DNA of 16,380 nucleotides, taken from contig JAUWDP010000004.1 of NCBI GenBank assembly GCA_030608725.1, positions 1 to 16,380 of the forward strand, given 5' to 3'. The DNA comes from Candidatus Bathyarchaeota archaeon (GTDB taxonomy: Archaea; Thermoproteota; Bathyarchaeia; TCS64). The notes beneath the pieces were generated by a model, which saw nothing but the letters and a program-made list of their open reading frames with translations, did no database searches and was not told where the DNA came from. Positions 1 to 7,391 of this stretch are shown here, in pieces (positions within the stretch are counted from its first letter, which is position 1; each line of letters starts with the position of its first letter). A program made the translations under genes and the position numbers.

Positions 1-41
1 CCCTCCCCCACGATCCGATTCAGGTCATAAACAGGGGCCAT
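1..41 (-). CDS. Possible 5' end of an unidentified gene, cut by the window edge
   Basis: An ATG at 41 opens a minus-strand frame that stays open to the window edge, starting M-A-P-V-Y-D-L-N-R-I-V-G-E. It begins 10 bases after the ribK stop, so it could be the next gene of the rtcB-ribK strand. No clear Shine-Dalgarno sequence precedes it, and 13 codons are too few to recognise a family. It may be chance. Confidence 0.25.
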   Translation of the reverse strand, partial: MAPVYDLNRIVGE

Positions 42-51
42 TCAGAGAAAG

Positions 52-776
52 TCATGATTCGGCGTCAGACTCAAGCCCACCGACGAAGGTCACCCTCACC
101 GTGTCCCCGTCCTCCAGCCCGAACCTCTCCCGGAGCCCCACGGGCGAGATGACCTCAAGCAGAAGAGGTCGTAAGACGTCCTGTCCGCAACTATCAGCGC
201 CCCCTCCACCTCCCCATTCACCAGCAGGTGATAGCACCGCGCCCCCCCGAACGCCCTGTCGCTGTCCCTGAAGCCCTCAAGGTGGACCCCCGGCAGCGCG
301 TCCAGCCTCCGCCTCTGCTCCAGGTCGGCCTCCCCGATCCTCAGGTTAAGCGTCCCCGGGTACGGGTCGAAGCCCAGCTTCTCCACGATCTGATCCCGGT
401 AGCCGGGACGGGTGATATAGTACCTCCCCTGGTACATCCCGCTGAACACAATCCCCTCGAACTCGAAGACCTCCCCCTCCACACCGTCCAGCTCCCCCCT
501 GAGCACCATGTAGACCTCATCGAGAGCCCTCCTGCCCTCACCGGTCACACGGATGAGGCTGCCATCGGACCCGATCCTCCGGGACACAAGCCCCGCCCCC
601 TCCAGCACCCTCAGATGCCTCGAAGCGGACTGCTGAGAGCACCCCAGCCTCGAGGCGAGCTCCGTCGTGGAGACCCTCACCGCCCTCCGCAGACACCCCA
701 GCCTCATAAGCTCCAACAGGGTGAACCAAAGAGACGGCCCAACCCCCAAACCATCAGACGAGACCAAACTACCCAA
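52..776 (-). CDS. ribK: CTP-dependent riboflavin kinase with N-terminal winged helix (RibK), frame broken near the C-terminus
   Basis: Archaeal RibK phosphorylates riboflavin to FMN using CTP, supplying flavin cofactors in the cytoplasm. Residues about 15-80 form a winged helix-turn-helix (STTELASRLGCSQQSASRHL), as in many archaeal RibK proteins. The kinase barrel follows from about 105, with the family pattern G-x-Y-Y-x-T-R-P-G-Y, then LGFDPYPGTLN (134-144) and a later VADRTSY (196-202). After Tyr202 (codon at 171-173) the reading frame turns into Ser/Arg/Gly-rich nonsense ending at 96. The expected RibK C-terminus, LLLEVISPVGLRERFGLEDG, lies in a second frame from about 168 down to the stop at 52. 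One missing base near 165-173 would restore a protein of about 241 residues. The start at 776 is TTG; no ATG precedes the helix that begins the winged helix, and a TATA-like box at 791-801 fits an almost leaderless mRNA. rtcB ends 32 bp upstream on the same strand. Confidence 0.85.
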
Positions 777-790
777 AAAAGAGTATGATC

Positions 791-801
791 CAAATATAAA
801 C
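791..801 (-). promoter_or_regulatory. TATA-like box for ribK
   Basis: The minus strand reads TTTATATTTG in the 32 bp between the rtcB stop and the ribK start. It is centred near 796, which predicts transcription starting around 770, essentially at the TTG start (776) or the in-frame TTG at 767. This suggests ribK has its own promoter besides any read-through from rtcB. It was identified by eye only. Confidence 0.45.
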
Positions 802-808
802 GGATCAC

Positions 809-2257
809 TCAGCCCTTCGCAACAGCCACCGGAACAGACACCATCACCTTACGCCCTAAACCCAGATAATGGCTCACATCAGCGACCCTGTGGACGTCCT
901 TATAGCTGTCGGGACTCTCCTCCTCCAAGATGCGCCCACTAGCCGCCTTCACTACGATCCCCTTACGCTTCAGCTGCTGCACGATCTCCCGGGCCTGGAA
1001 CCGCCTACGGGCACCGGTCCGAGACATCACCCTCCCCGCTCCGTGGGCCGTGCTGGCGAAGGACAGCTCCTCCCCCTTATCCGTGCCCACGAGCAGGTAG
1101 CTGGCCGTCCCCATCGTCCCCACGAGGAGCACGGGCTGACCCGTCGACTTATAGTCATCCGGCAGGTCCGCCCTCCCGGGACCGAAGGCACGGGAAGCCC
1201 CCTTACGGTGGACCACCACATCCCTCCGCTTCCCGTCGATGACATGCGTCTCTCTCTTCGCCGTATTATGGGTCATCCCGTAGACCAGCTTCATCCCCAT
1301 ATCGTCCGCCGACCGCTTGAACGTCTCCTCGAACGCCGTACGCACGTGGTGCATGATGACATGCCTGTTGAGGAACGCCCAGTTAACCGCGCAGGACATC
1401 GCCTCATAGTAGTCCTCGGCCTCCCTACTCTTCAGCGGGGCACACGCCAGCTCCCTGCTCGGAATACGGATGCCGTACTTCCCCACCGCCCTGTCCATGA
1501 CCCGGATGTAATCCGTCGCGATCTGATGCCCATACCCCCTGGAACCAGTGTGGATCCAGCAGACGATCTGATCCTGCTCCGTGATACCGAACGTCTTCGC
1601 CACACCTTCATCGAAGACCTCACGAACGCGCGCGATCTCGAGGAAGTGATTCCCGGCACCCAACGTCCCCAGCTGACTCGAACCCCGATTCTTAGCACGA
1701 TTCGAGACCTTATCCGGATTCGCCTCTTTCATGCAGCCTCCCTCCTCCATGTGCTCGGAGTCACCGTCCCAGCCGTAGCCCTCACTGATAGCCCAGTCAA
1801 CGCCCTCCGAGACGGCCCTGTCCAACTGACTAGTGGAGACACGGATTCTGCCCCCGACACCCACACCACAAGGAACAAGCCTGAAGATCCTGTCGATAAG
1901 CTCCTGCGCCTTCGGCTTCACCTCCTTATACGTGAGATCAGTACGCATGAGACGCACACCACAGTTAATATCGTAGCCAACGCCTCCAGGGGTGATGATC
2001 CCCTCCTCGGAGTCGAAGGCCGCTACGCCCCCAATCGGGAAACCATACCCCTGATGACCGTCGGGCAGAGTAATACCAAACTTCTGAATCCCTGGCAACT
2101 GGGTGATATTCAGAGCCTGGACGAGGGTATCATCCCTCCTCATCATGTTAAGGAGAGCCTCGTCAGCGTACACACGGGCAGGAACCCGCATGTGACGATT
2201 ATACTCCACGGGCACCTCCCATGTCAGATCATCTATTTTCTTAAACGGAATATCCAT
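809..2257 (-). CDS. rtcB: RtcB, tRNA-splicing RNA ligase (GTP- and Mn2+-dependent)
   Basis: RtcB joins RNA 2',3'-cyclic phosphate ends to 5'-OH ends. In archaea it seals tRNA halves after the splicing endonuclease has cut. The 482 residues match the usual archaeal length of about 480, with no intein although this gene carries one in some archaea. Motifs in order: PDGHQGYGFPIGG (65-77), GGVGYDINCG (91-100) with metal ligands Asp96 and Cys99, GTLGAGNHFLEI (197-208) with His204, HTGSRGYGHQ (236-245) with His236, His330 in YGMTHN, GTMGTASYLL (380-389), and STAHGAGR (402-409). His405 there corresponds to the guanylylated His404 of the Pyrococcus enzyme. The protein ends in a Val-rich tail, as usual for the family. 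The ATG at 2257 is the natural start. It is transcribed away from the winged-helix gene at 2331, sharing a 73-bp promoter region. No Archease or splicing endonuclease gene is visible nearby. Identification is secure. Confidence 0.97.
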   Translation of the reverse strand: MDIPFKKIDDLTWEVPVEYNRHMRVPARVYADEALLNMMRRDDTLVQALNITQLPGIQKFGITLPDGHQGYGFPIGGVAAFDSEEGIITPGGVGYDINCGVRLMRTDLTYKEVKPKAQELIDRIFRLVPCGVGVGGRIRVSTSQLDRAVSEGVDWAISEGYGWDGDSEHMEEGGCMKEANPDKVSNRAKNRGSSQLGTLGAGNHFLEIARVREVFDEGVAKTFGITEQDQIVCWIHTGSRGYGHQIATDYIRVMDRAVGKYGIRIPSRELACAPLKSREAEDYYEAMSCAVNWAFLNRHVIMHHVRTAFEETFKRSADDMGMKLVYGMTHNTAKRETHVIDGKRRDVVVHRKGASRAFGPGRADLPDDYKSTGQPVLLVGTMGTASYLLVGTDKGEELSFASTAHGAGRVMSRTGARRRFQAREIVQQLKRKGIVVKAASGRILEEESPDSYKDVHRVADVSHYLGLGRKVMVSVPVAVAKG

Positions 2258-2286
2258 GAAATCTCAAGAACCGTAATTAATTGGGA

Positions 2287-2297
2287 TGTAATAAGAC
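2287..2297. promoter_or_regulatory. AT-rich core promoter element between rtcB and the divergent regulator gene
   Basis: The plus strand reads GTAATAAGAC and the minus strand TCTTATTAC. The element is about 26 bp from a plausible transcription start on either side, giving short leaders before 2331 (plus) and 2257 (minus). It may serve as a shared or overlapping TATA element. A second AT stretch, AATTAATTA at about 2273-2281, is too near the rtcB start to be its TATA box. Confidence 0.35.
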
Positions 2298-2301
2298 TTT
2301 T

Positions 2302-2317
2302 TTGGTGCGAACACCAA
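2302..2317. promoter_or_regulatory. Operator-like perfect dyad TTGGTG-CGAA-CACCAA
   Basis: This is a 6-bp perfect inverted repeat with a 4-bp spacer, in the rtcB/regulator intergenic region and 14 bp before the regulator's ATG. It would overlap the predicted transcription start of the regulator gene and lie just upstream of the rtcB promoter element. That position suits an operator for autoregulation by the winged-helix protein at 2331. A short 5'-UTR hairpin is the alternative. Confidence 0.45.
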
Positions 2318-2330
2318 TAATGAACACGAG

Positions 2331-2798
2331 ATGCAACTCAAGGTGACGAGGACGATCCCCCTCGAAGAGGTCATACAACGTGTAACTGAAATCGAACATA
2401 GGTACACAGAAAGCATGGAGGACATCCCCGAAAAATTCAACAGAGGACTCGTGGGCAGAGATGTATTCGAAGACTACGTGGAGTGGATGGGGATGGTCCA
2501 CGCCCTCGGAGCCTGGAGGGAGGGTGAGGACTTCGACTACCTCACCGAGGATGTGATGGAACTCGAATGGGAGGAGTTCTCTAAACTCACTCCGAGACGG
2601 TTGGATCTCCTAGATCAGCTCTCAAGAGTAAGATCCGAGTCAATTAACGACTTGGCAGCCAAGATAGGAAGGGACGTGAAGAACGTCTACATGGACCTCA
2701 AGAAACTGGAGAGCCTGGGCCTGATCAGGCTGGTGAAGGAGGGCAGAAGCATGGTCCCGGAACTCCTCGTCCATGAGGTCACGCTTCTCCTCTGGTAA
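2331..2798 (+). CDS. HVO_A0114-like winged helix-turn-helix transcriptional regulator
   Basis: This 155-residue protein is probably a DNA-binding transcription factor. The C-terminal part (about 82-155) has the layout of the archaeal HVO_A0114 family: LTPRRLDLLDQL, then INDLAAKIGRDVKNVYMDLK (recognition helix about 115-127), KLESLGLIRLV, and a hydrophobic end preceded by a Pro-containing wing (MVPELL). The N-terminal 75 residues are charged and helical (LEEVIQRVTEIEHRY and a W/D/E-rich segment), perhaps a dimerisation or partner-binding part. The ATG at 2331 is used; another ATG at 2320 is out of frame. It is divergent from rtcB, with a palindrome between the two genes that suggests autoregulation and possible control of rtcB. 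The amidohydrolase gene follows 54 bp later with its own TATA-like sequence. The ligand or signal is unknown. Confidence 0.75.
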   Translation: MQLKVTRTIPLEEVIQRVTEIEHRYTESMEDIPEKFNRGLVGRDVFEDYVEWMGMVHALGAWREGEDFDYLTEDVMELEWEEFSKLTPRRLDLLDQLSRVRSESINDLAAKIGRDVKNVYMDLKKLESLGLIRLVKEGRSMVPELLVHEVTLLLW

Positions 2799-2814
2799 CC
2801 CAGCCCCGTGCAAA

Positions 2815-2824
2815 CGTTAAATTC
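2815..2824 (+). promoter_or_regulatory. TATA-like box for the first amidohydrolase; decides its start
   Basis: TTAAATT at 2817-2823 is centred about 33 bp before the ATG at 2853, giving a predicted mRNA start near 2846. An upstream in-frame ATG at 2808 lies before this box, so it would be outside the mRNA. This supports 2853 as the true start. Confidence 0.4.
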
Positions 2825-2852
2825 AGATCACCCCCATGTATCAGTGTTAAAA

Positions 2853-4478
2853 ATGGAAATCAAAGCCGACCTCCTGCTTCTAAACGGGAAGGTGATAACG
2901 GTCGACAACGAGTTCAACATCGTCGAGGCTGTAGCCATCAAGGACAGAAAGATAATCGCAACAGGCACGACGCCCGAGATCGAGGGGCTACAGGGAGAGG
3001 GGACGGAGGTTATAGACCTCGAGGGAAAGACGGTGCTACCGGGTCTCATCGACTCCCACCTTCATGTGGTCGGCACCGGGATGCTCCTGTCACAGATAAA
3101 TTGCCGTACACCCCCCATGAGCTCCATCTCGGACATACTGACCGCAGTCAAGGAAGTAGCGGACAAAGCGGAGCCAGGGGAGTGGATCCTGGGCCGCGGA
3201 TGGGATCAGGTGAAACTCTCCGATCACAGGAACCCCACCCGATGGGACCTCGACAAGGTCTCCCCCAAAAACCCGGTCTGGCTCACACGGACATGCGGCC
3301 ACATCGGCGTCTGCAACAGCTTGGCCCTCGAAGTAGGAGGTGTGAGCAAGGACACACCCCAGCCAGTAGGCGGCAACGTAGAGAAGGACGAAGGCGGGGA
3401 GCCCACGGGGCTGCTCGAGGAGGGCCCCGCCATGAACCTCGTCAGGAAGCATATCCCACCGACGAGCTTCGAGGACACGGTGAATGCCATAAAACTGGCG
3501 TCGCGGGCCTTCAGCGAGGCAGGTCTAACAGGGGTCGTGGACGCTGGGATCGACTCGAAGACCATGCGCGCCTATCAGAGGGCGGCGGATGACGGAGAGC
3601 TCAACGTGAGGGTAAACATGATGCTCCACGGGAAGCTAGGGGACGAGACCGCGGAGGAGAGCGTGGACAGAATAAGCGACTTCCCTGTATCCACTGGATA
3701 CGGGAACGACCTCCTACGATTCCTCGGACTGAAGCTACTCATAGACGGAGGCATCGGCGGAAGGACGGCACTCCTCAGAGAACCCTACGAGGATCAAGAA
3801 GACAACAAAGGGATCCTCATCATGCCCACAGAGGACCTGCAGAAGAGGGTGGACGCAGGGAACCTCGCAGGGATGAACATAGGGATCCACTGCGCCGGAG
3901 GAGGCGCAATGGACGTCGTCCTCAACGCATTCGAGGAGACCGACAAGAAGAAACCCATCAAGGGCAGGCGATTCTCGATAATCCATGCGTACCAGCCCAC
4001 CGAGGAGAACTTCGAGACATGCAAGCGCCTCGGGATCACCGTAGCCTCCCAGCCAAGCTTCCTCTACTACCTCGGAGACAGCTACCATGAGAACGTGGGA
4101 GACGACAGATCCAAGTGGCTGAAGCCTCACAGGGCCTGGATAGACAACGGCATAGAAGTGGCCTCAGGCACTGACTCGCCCGTCACCCCATACCCGCCGT
4201 TCCCAAGCCTCTGGGCATCCATCGCGAGGAAGACAGAGGTGCTGGGAACCCAGATGGGAACCGAGCAGAAGGTGACCAGAGAGGAGGCAATCAGGATGTA
4301 CACAATCAAGAGCGCCTACTATACGTTCGAGGAGAACATCAAGGGAAGCATAGAAACAGGAAAACTAGCTGACATGGTCATCCTCGACAGAGACATCCTG
4401 ACCTGCCCAGAGGATGAGATCAAGGACACTATAATCCTGAAGACCATACTAGGCGGGGAGACGGTCTACGAAGCCTAG
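2853..4478 (+). CDS. YtcJ-type metal-dependent amidohydrolase (amidohydrolase family 3), divergent active site
   Basis: The 541-residue enzyme belongs to the amidohydrolase superfamily, YtcJ/N-substituted formamide deformylase branch, which hydrolyses C-N bonds with a divalent metal. The N-terminal beta-sandwich (ADLLLLNGKVITVD) leads to VLPGLIDSHLH (61-71) with metal ligands His69 and His71. Further candidates are Lys294 in LKLLIDGG, His346, His378 and Asp441 in SGTDSPV. The C-terminal sandwich ends with GKLADMVILDRDI and GGETVYE. Compared with its paralogue at 8072-9646, the usual HAIGD motif is HCAGG here (Asp replaced by Gly350), and RIEHCE is SIIHAY (Glu replaced by Ile377). This points to a different substrate or metal arrangement. 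The start at 2853 is preferred over 2808 because the family's first strand begins there and a TATA-like box lies between. No signal peptide is seen, so it is probably cytoplasmic. The substrate is unknown. Confidence 0.85.
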   Translation: MEIKADLLLLNGKVITVDNEFNIVEAVAIKDRKIIATGTTPEIEGLQGEGTEVIDLEGKTVLPGLIDSHLHVVGTGMLLSQINCRTPPMSSISDILTAVKEVADKAEPGEWILGRGWDQVKLSDHRNPTRWDLDKVSPKNPVWLTRTCGHIGVCNSLALEVGGVSKDTPQPVGGNVEKDEGGEPTGLLEEGPAMNLVRKHIPPTSFEDTVNAIKLASRAFSEAGLTGVVDAGIDSKTMRAYQRAADDGELNVRVNMMLHGKLGDETAEESVDRISDFPVSTGYGNDLLRFLGLKLLIDGGIGGRTALLREPYEDQEDNKGILIMPTEDLQKRVDAGNLAGMNIGIHCAGGGAMDVVLNAFEETDKKKPIKGRRFSIIHAYQPTEENFETCKRLGITVASQPSFLYYLGDSYHENVGDDRSKWLKPHRAWIDNGIEVASGTDSPVTPYPPFPSLWASIARKTEVLGTQMGTEQKVTREEAIRMYTIKSAYYTFEENIKGSIETGKLADMVILDRDILTCPEDEIKDTIILKTILGGETVYEA

Positions 4479-4640
4479 AACTTTCCCTCTAATTATATTA
4501 TATATCAAACCCTATTCTTCATAAACCGCAAAATCCATGCTCAAAACCAGCAATGAAGAAAACTGCAGTATCAGATCGGGAAACACGCTAGCCCTGAGAA
4601 GATAATCTTATGACCCACGAGACTACATAGGTGGACTGAA

Positions 4641-6323
4641 ATGAAGAAGGCGACCGCTGCCCTATTCCTCCTGCTATTCTCCTTCATGCTAATCTCTAAC
4701 TATAACAGTGCCACCATCCGCAGCACAGTCGGAGATACCCTGAGCGTTGAGAGGGTATCGATCGACGCTGACGGCTACACCCTATCTGGGATGCTCTTCG
4801 TCCCCTCTGACGTCCAGCCAGACGATCCCAGGCCTGCGGTCGTCTGCGCCCACGGGCTCACCAACGCGAAGGAGACCATGTCGGGCTTCGCCTTGGAGAT
4901 AGCCAGAAGGGGCATGGTAGCCCTCTCGCTAGACCTAGCCGGACATGGTCAATCCGGTGGTAAGCTTGGGGGAGATGACCCAAGTCTCGGTGTTTCCTCT
5001 ACATTAGCATACCTCAAGTCCCTGGACTACGTAGACCAGGAGCGTCTAGGATTAGTGGGTCACAGCCTTGGCGCAGGTGCCGCCAGATCTGCTTCCGACA
5101 CCCAGGGGATTTCAGCTGTCGTGCTGATAGCAGGGGGCGTAGACGTCGAGAGCGGAGGAACGGGTTATCCCCCACTGAGCGCTACCTTTCCCCCCAATAT
5201 GCTGGTGATCATAGGCCAGTTAGATGTACTCTTTGACGTAGAAAAGATCAAGATCGACCTGGAGGACGCCTTCAACACCGAGGTCCCCGTGGTTCCCGAG
5301 ATGTATTACGGGAGCGCGGCTGACGGGACCGCCCGACAGCTGCTACTACCTTCCACTATACATCTATTGGAGCCTATTGAACCCTTAATCATAGAGAAGG
5401 CAGCCTCTTGGATGAGACAGCATCTACAGGCCGAGGGGAGCACGCCGCCAGATCCCCTAATCATTAACAACATTCTGGTGACTGCGAACATGGTCGCCCT
5501 GTTCGCTCTGATCTGGATAAATATCCCCGTCGCCGCGTTGGCTCAGGGCTTTCTAAGAGATAAAGGGGAAAAACCTGTGAGTGGCGTTCTCCCTGATCTC
5601 TGGGCCTTCCTAGTTTGGGGAGGCTTGGGGTTACTTCTCTTCCTCCCCATTTCCGGTCTCGGGAATCTGATTCCCTTTCCCCCTCTTCGAATAGGCTCAT
5701 CTATGGCGTGGTGGCTTCTATTGTCCGGTGTTGGAGGGCTCATCATACTCTATATTGTACAGAAAAGGGCGCCCCACCTAGCCCTCGATCTGATTCAAAT
5801 AATAAAAAAATCGTTTAAACTCAAGGATACCCTCACGGCCTTTGGTATGATCCTGCTCCTCTACACGTTTGTCTACATAGGAGAATCGTACCTGGGGGTG
5901 ACCCTCACATTCATTATACCTCTCTTCAGGACGTTGACATTTAGACGTCTCTCCGTGTTCACGACTTTCATACCTTTCTTCGGAGTCTTCTTCATCGCCG
6001 AGGGGCTCTACTTCCATCAGCTGAGGATCCAGAAAGCAGATGAGCCCGGTTTTAAGAACCTGATAAGGACCATAGCGCTGAAGGTCGCACCCTACTTCTG
6101 GCTGATAATAATTCAATACGGAGCCATGATAATGTTTGAGCGCAGAGTGTTCACAGGGATGGTAGGGTTCCTAATCGAGTTCCTCTTGGCCATAATACCG
6201 ATATTCATGATAACAATAGCCCACTCCTGGTGGTTCCATAGGATTACGCGCAGGATCGGTATGGGTGTTGTCTTCAACACACTGCTCTTATCATGGATTT
6301 CAGCGGGGCTATTTCCTTTCTGA
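4641..6323 (+). CDS. Membrane-bound alpha/beta hydrolase fused to a multi-pass C-terminal domain
   Basis: The protein has 560 residues. Residues 5-20 are a hydrophobic signal or anchor helix (ATAALFLLLFSFMLIS). An alpha/beta-hydrolase domain follows at about 35-262: CAHGLTN (69-75, oxyanion region), DLAGHGQSGG (98-107), nucleophile elbow GHSLGAG (140-146, Ser142), a candidate acid in IGQLDVLFD (Asp195 or Asp199), and a candidate catalytic His241 in STIHLLEP. Residues 274-560 contain about eight hydrophobic segments (roughly 275-303, 318-345, 354-373, 397-415, 418-460 as one or two spans, 478-498, 507-530 and 541-559). The catalytic domain probably faces outside and acts on esters, lipids or peptides near the membrane; this is inference. 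The membrane part is not one I recognise. AGGTGG at 4629-4634 is a good ribosome-binding site six bases before the ATG. The gene stands alone and converges with the HD-domain gene. Confidence 0.8.
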   Translation: MKKATAALFLLLFSFMLISNYNSATIRSTVGDTLSVERVSIDADGYTLSGMLFVPSDVQPDDPRPAVVCAHGLTNAKETMSGFALEIARRGMVALSLDLAGHGQSGGKLGGDDPSLGVSSTLAYLKSLDYVDQERLGLVGHSLGAGAARSASDTQGISAVVLIAGGVDVESGGTGYPPLSATFPPNMLVIIGQLDVLFDVEKIKIDLEDAFNTEVPVVPEMYYGSAADGTARQLLLPSTIHLLEPIEPLIIEKAASWMRQHLQAEGSTPPDPLIINNILVTANMVALFALIWINIPVAALAQGFLRDKGEKPVSGVLPDLWAFLVWGGLGLLLFLPISGLGNLIPFPPLRIGSSMAWWLLLSGVGGLIILYIVQKRAPHLALDLIQIIKKSFKLKDTLTAFGMILLLYTFVYIGESYLGVTLTFIIPLFRTLTFRRLSVFTTFIPFFGVFFIAEGLYFHQLRIQKADEPGFKNLIRTIALKVAPYFWLIIIQYGAMIMFERRVFTGMVGFLIEFLLAIIPIFMITIAHSWWFHRITRRIGMGVVFNTLLLSWISAGLFPF

Positions 6324-6382
6324 TCACGATACAAGTGTAGGCGGGCTTTCAAACTTCATGATTCTCTAGTTCTCATCAATGG

Positions 6383-6937
6383 TTATGGCTGTAATCCTAT
6401 TTCTTGGCCTACAGATTGCATGGCCTCAACGCCCATTGTTAGGAACTCGCTAAGGGGGATGCCTATCTCCTCGCAGCGCATAATATTCTCGCGGCTCACC
6501 TGACGGGCAAAGGACTTGTCCTTCATCCGCCTTCTAATGCTACTGGCCTTCATGCCCTCAAGTTTCGTAGGCCTAACGAGTGCCCCCGCTACAATCATCC
6601 CCGAGAGAGCATCTGCAGCGAAGAGGCAGACGTCCAATTTACTCTCAGCCTTGAAGCCCGTCATCTCGTTGTGAGCTCTTATTGCATGGATTCCCTCATC
6701 CGGAAGATGTTCCGCTACCATTTCAGCTGAGATTAGTCCATGCTTGCTGAAATCGTCTCTTGTTACCTCGTAGTCAACATCATGGAGCAGACCAACGGCT
6801 TCCCACAACTCAGTATCCTCGTTAAAGAATTCAGCTAGACGCTTCATAATCGCGGAGACGGCTATCATGTGATTGACGAGGTTCTTGTTCTTTACGTGCT
6901 GCTTTACTAAGTCCAGTGACTCATCACGGGTAATCAT
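6383..6937 (-). CDS. HD-domain metal-dependent phosphohydrolase
   Basis: This is a 184-residue cytoplasmic protein of the HD superfamily, whose members hydrolyse phosphate esters or nucleotides with bound metal. Visible motifs are His23 (NHMIAV), the HD doublet in GLLHDVDYE (49-57, His52-Asp53), His66 in SKHGLISAE, His89 in RAHNE and Asp109 in AADALSG, in the order expected for the HDIG-type fold. The C-terminal 60 residues are basic and helical (SSIRRRMKDKSFARQVSREN). Length suits a stand-alone HDIG protein with no sensor or nucleotidyltransferase domain. The ATG at 6937 is preceded by a TGAGG at about 6947-6951 and a TATA-like CTTAAACG at about 6961-6968. Its substrate cannot be inferred from the neighbours, which are a convergent membrane hydrolase and a response-regulator pair upstream. 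Confidence 0.85.
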   Translation of the reverse strand: MITRDESLDLVKQHVKNKNLVNHMIAVSAIMKRLAEFFNEDTELWEAVGLLHDVDYEVTRDDFSKHGLISAEMVAEHLPDEGIHAIRAHNEMTGFKAESKLDVCLFAADALSGMIVAGALVRPTKLEGMKASSIRRRMKDKSFARQVSRENIMRCEEIGIPLSEFLTMGVEAMQSVGQEIGLQP

Positions 6938-7025
6938 ATCTTAAGCCTCATGGTTTGATCCGTTTAAGGCTTAGGGAAAGCATGAGTTGAAAGGGCCTTG
7001 CGTTATATTCTTCTTATCTAGTGCT

Positions 7026-7391
7026 CTAATGTTTAATCGAGTTAACATAATCAGAGAAGGAAAAATTTTCTCTATATTCAAACACCTTTCCTGTTCTGTC
7101 AAACAGATTTTCGAGTATCATGTCTTCCACAATTTGGTGGCCTGTTCCCAGTATATCCTTCAATGCGACATCAAAAATGTGGCTCTTTGAGGAGATGTCA
7201 TCCAGTCTGATAGAGTGGACTTTTTCCATTGTCTTGAAGATGGTTTTCGTTGACTTTTCTCCGAATATACGCAGAAGCGTGTCTTTAATGGTCACCTGGA
7301 GAACGTCGTTGAAGTTTCGGTCACATTGAGATCCCTTGGATCTGTTGGGATTAATATTCATGCTCTTGGCTCCATTCCAGAACATTGTCAT
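7026..7391 (-). CDS. Small archaeal output-domain-like protein (NitrOD5-like), coupled to a response regulator
   Basis: The 121-residue protein has a poorly conserved, Asn/Ser-rich N-terminus of about 30 residues and an alpha-helical core. The segment FDVALKDILGTGHQIVEDMI followed by LENLFDRTG resembles the C-terminal half of archaeal output domains of the NitrOD5 type, where a small domain ends in a conserved G-x-G motif and helix. That resemblance is from memory and not certain. No DNA-binding motif is obvious. Its ATG at 7391 overlaps the stop of the upstream response regulator (ATGA, 4 bp); a second Met lies two codons later. The overlap implies co-translation and a shared pathway, perhaps as the effector of the receiver. 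Base composition is clearly AT-rich compared with the flanking regions. Confidence 0.65.
   Translation of the reverse strand: MTMFWNGAKSMNINPNRSKGSQCDRNFNDVLQVTIKDTLLRIFGEKSTKTIFKTMEKVHSIRLDDISSKSHIFDVALKDILGTGHQIVEDMILENLFDRTGKVFEYRENFSFSDYVNSIKH

Noticed and set aside
228..942. Plus-strand open frames opposite ribK
   Set aside because: Pro/Arg-rich translations with no motif; the minus strand carries the RibK winged helix and kinase motifs.
809..2257. Possible intein in rtcB
   Set aside because: The protein is 482 residues and all motifs are at normal spacing; no insertion is present.
869..2320. 483-codon plus-strand open frame opposite rtcB
   Set aside because: It is the antisense of a GC-rich gene with every RtcB catalytic motif intact on the minus strand. 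The antisense product is rich in His, Pro, Arg and Leu with no recognisable domain.
4552..4590. Twelve-codon frame beginning M-K-K-T-A before the membrane hydrolase, similar to the real N-terminus
   Set aside because: It ends at a TAG after 12 codons and is in the wrong place for a start. The similarity to M-K-K-A-T-A is short enough to be chance.
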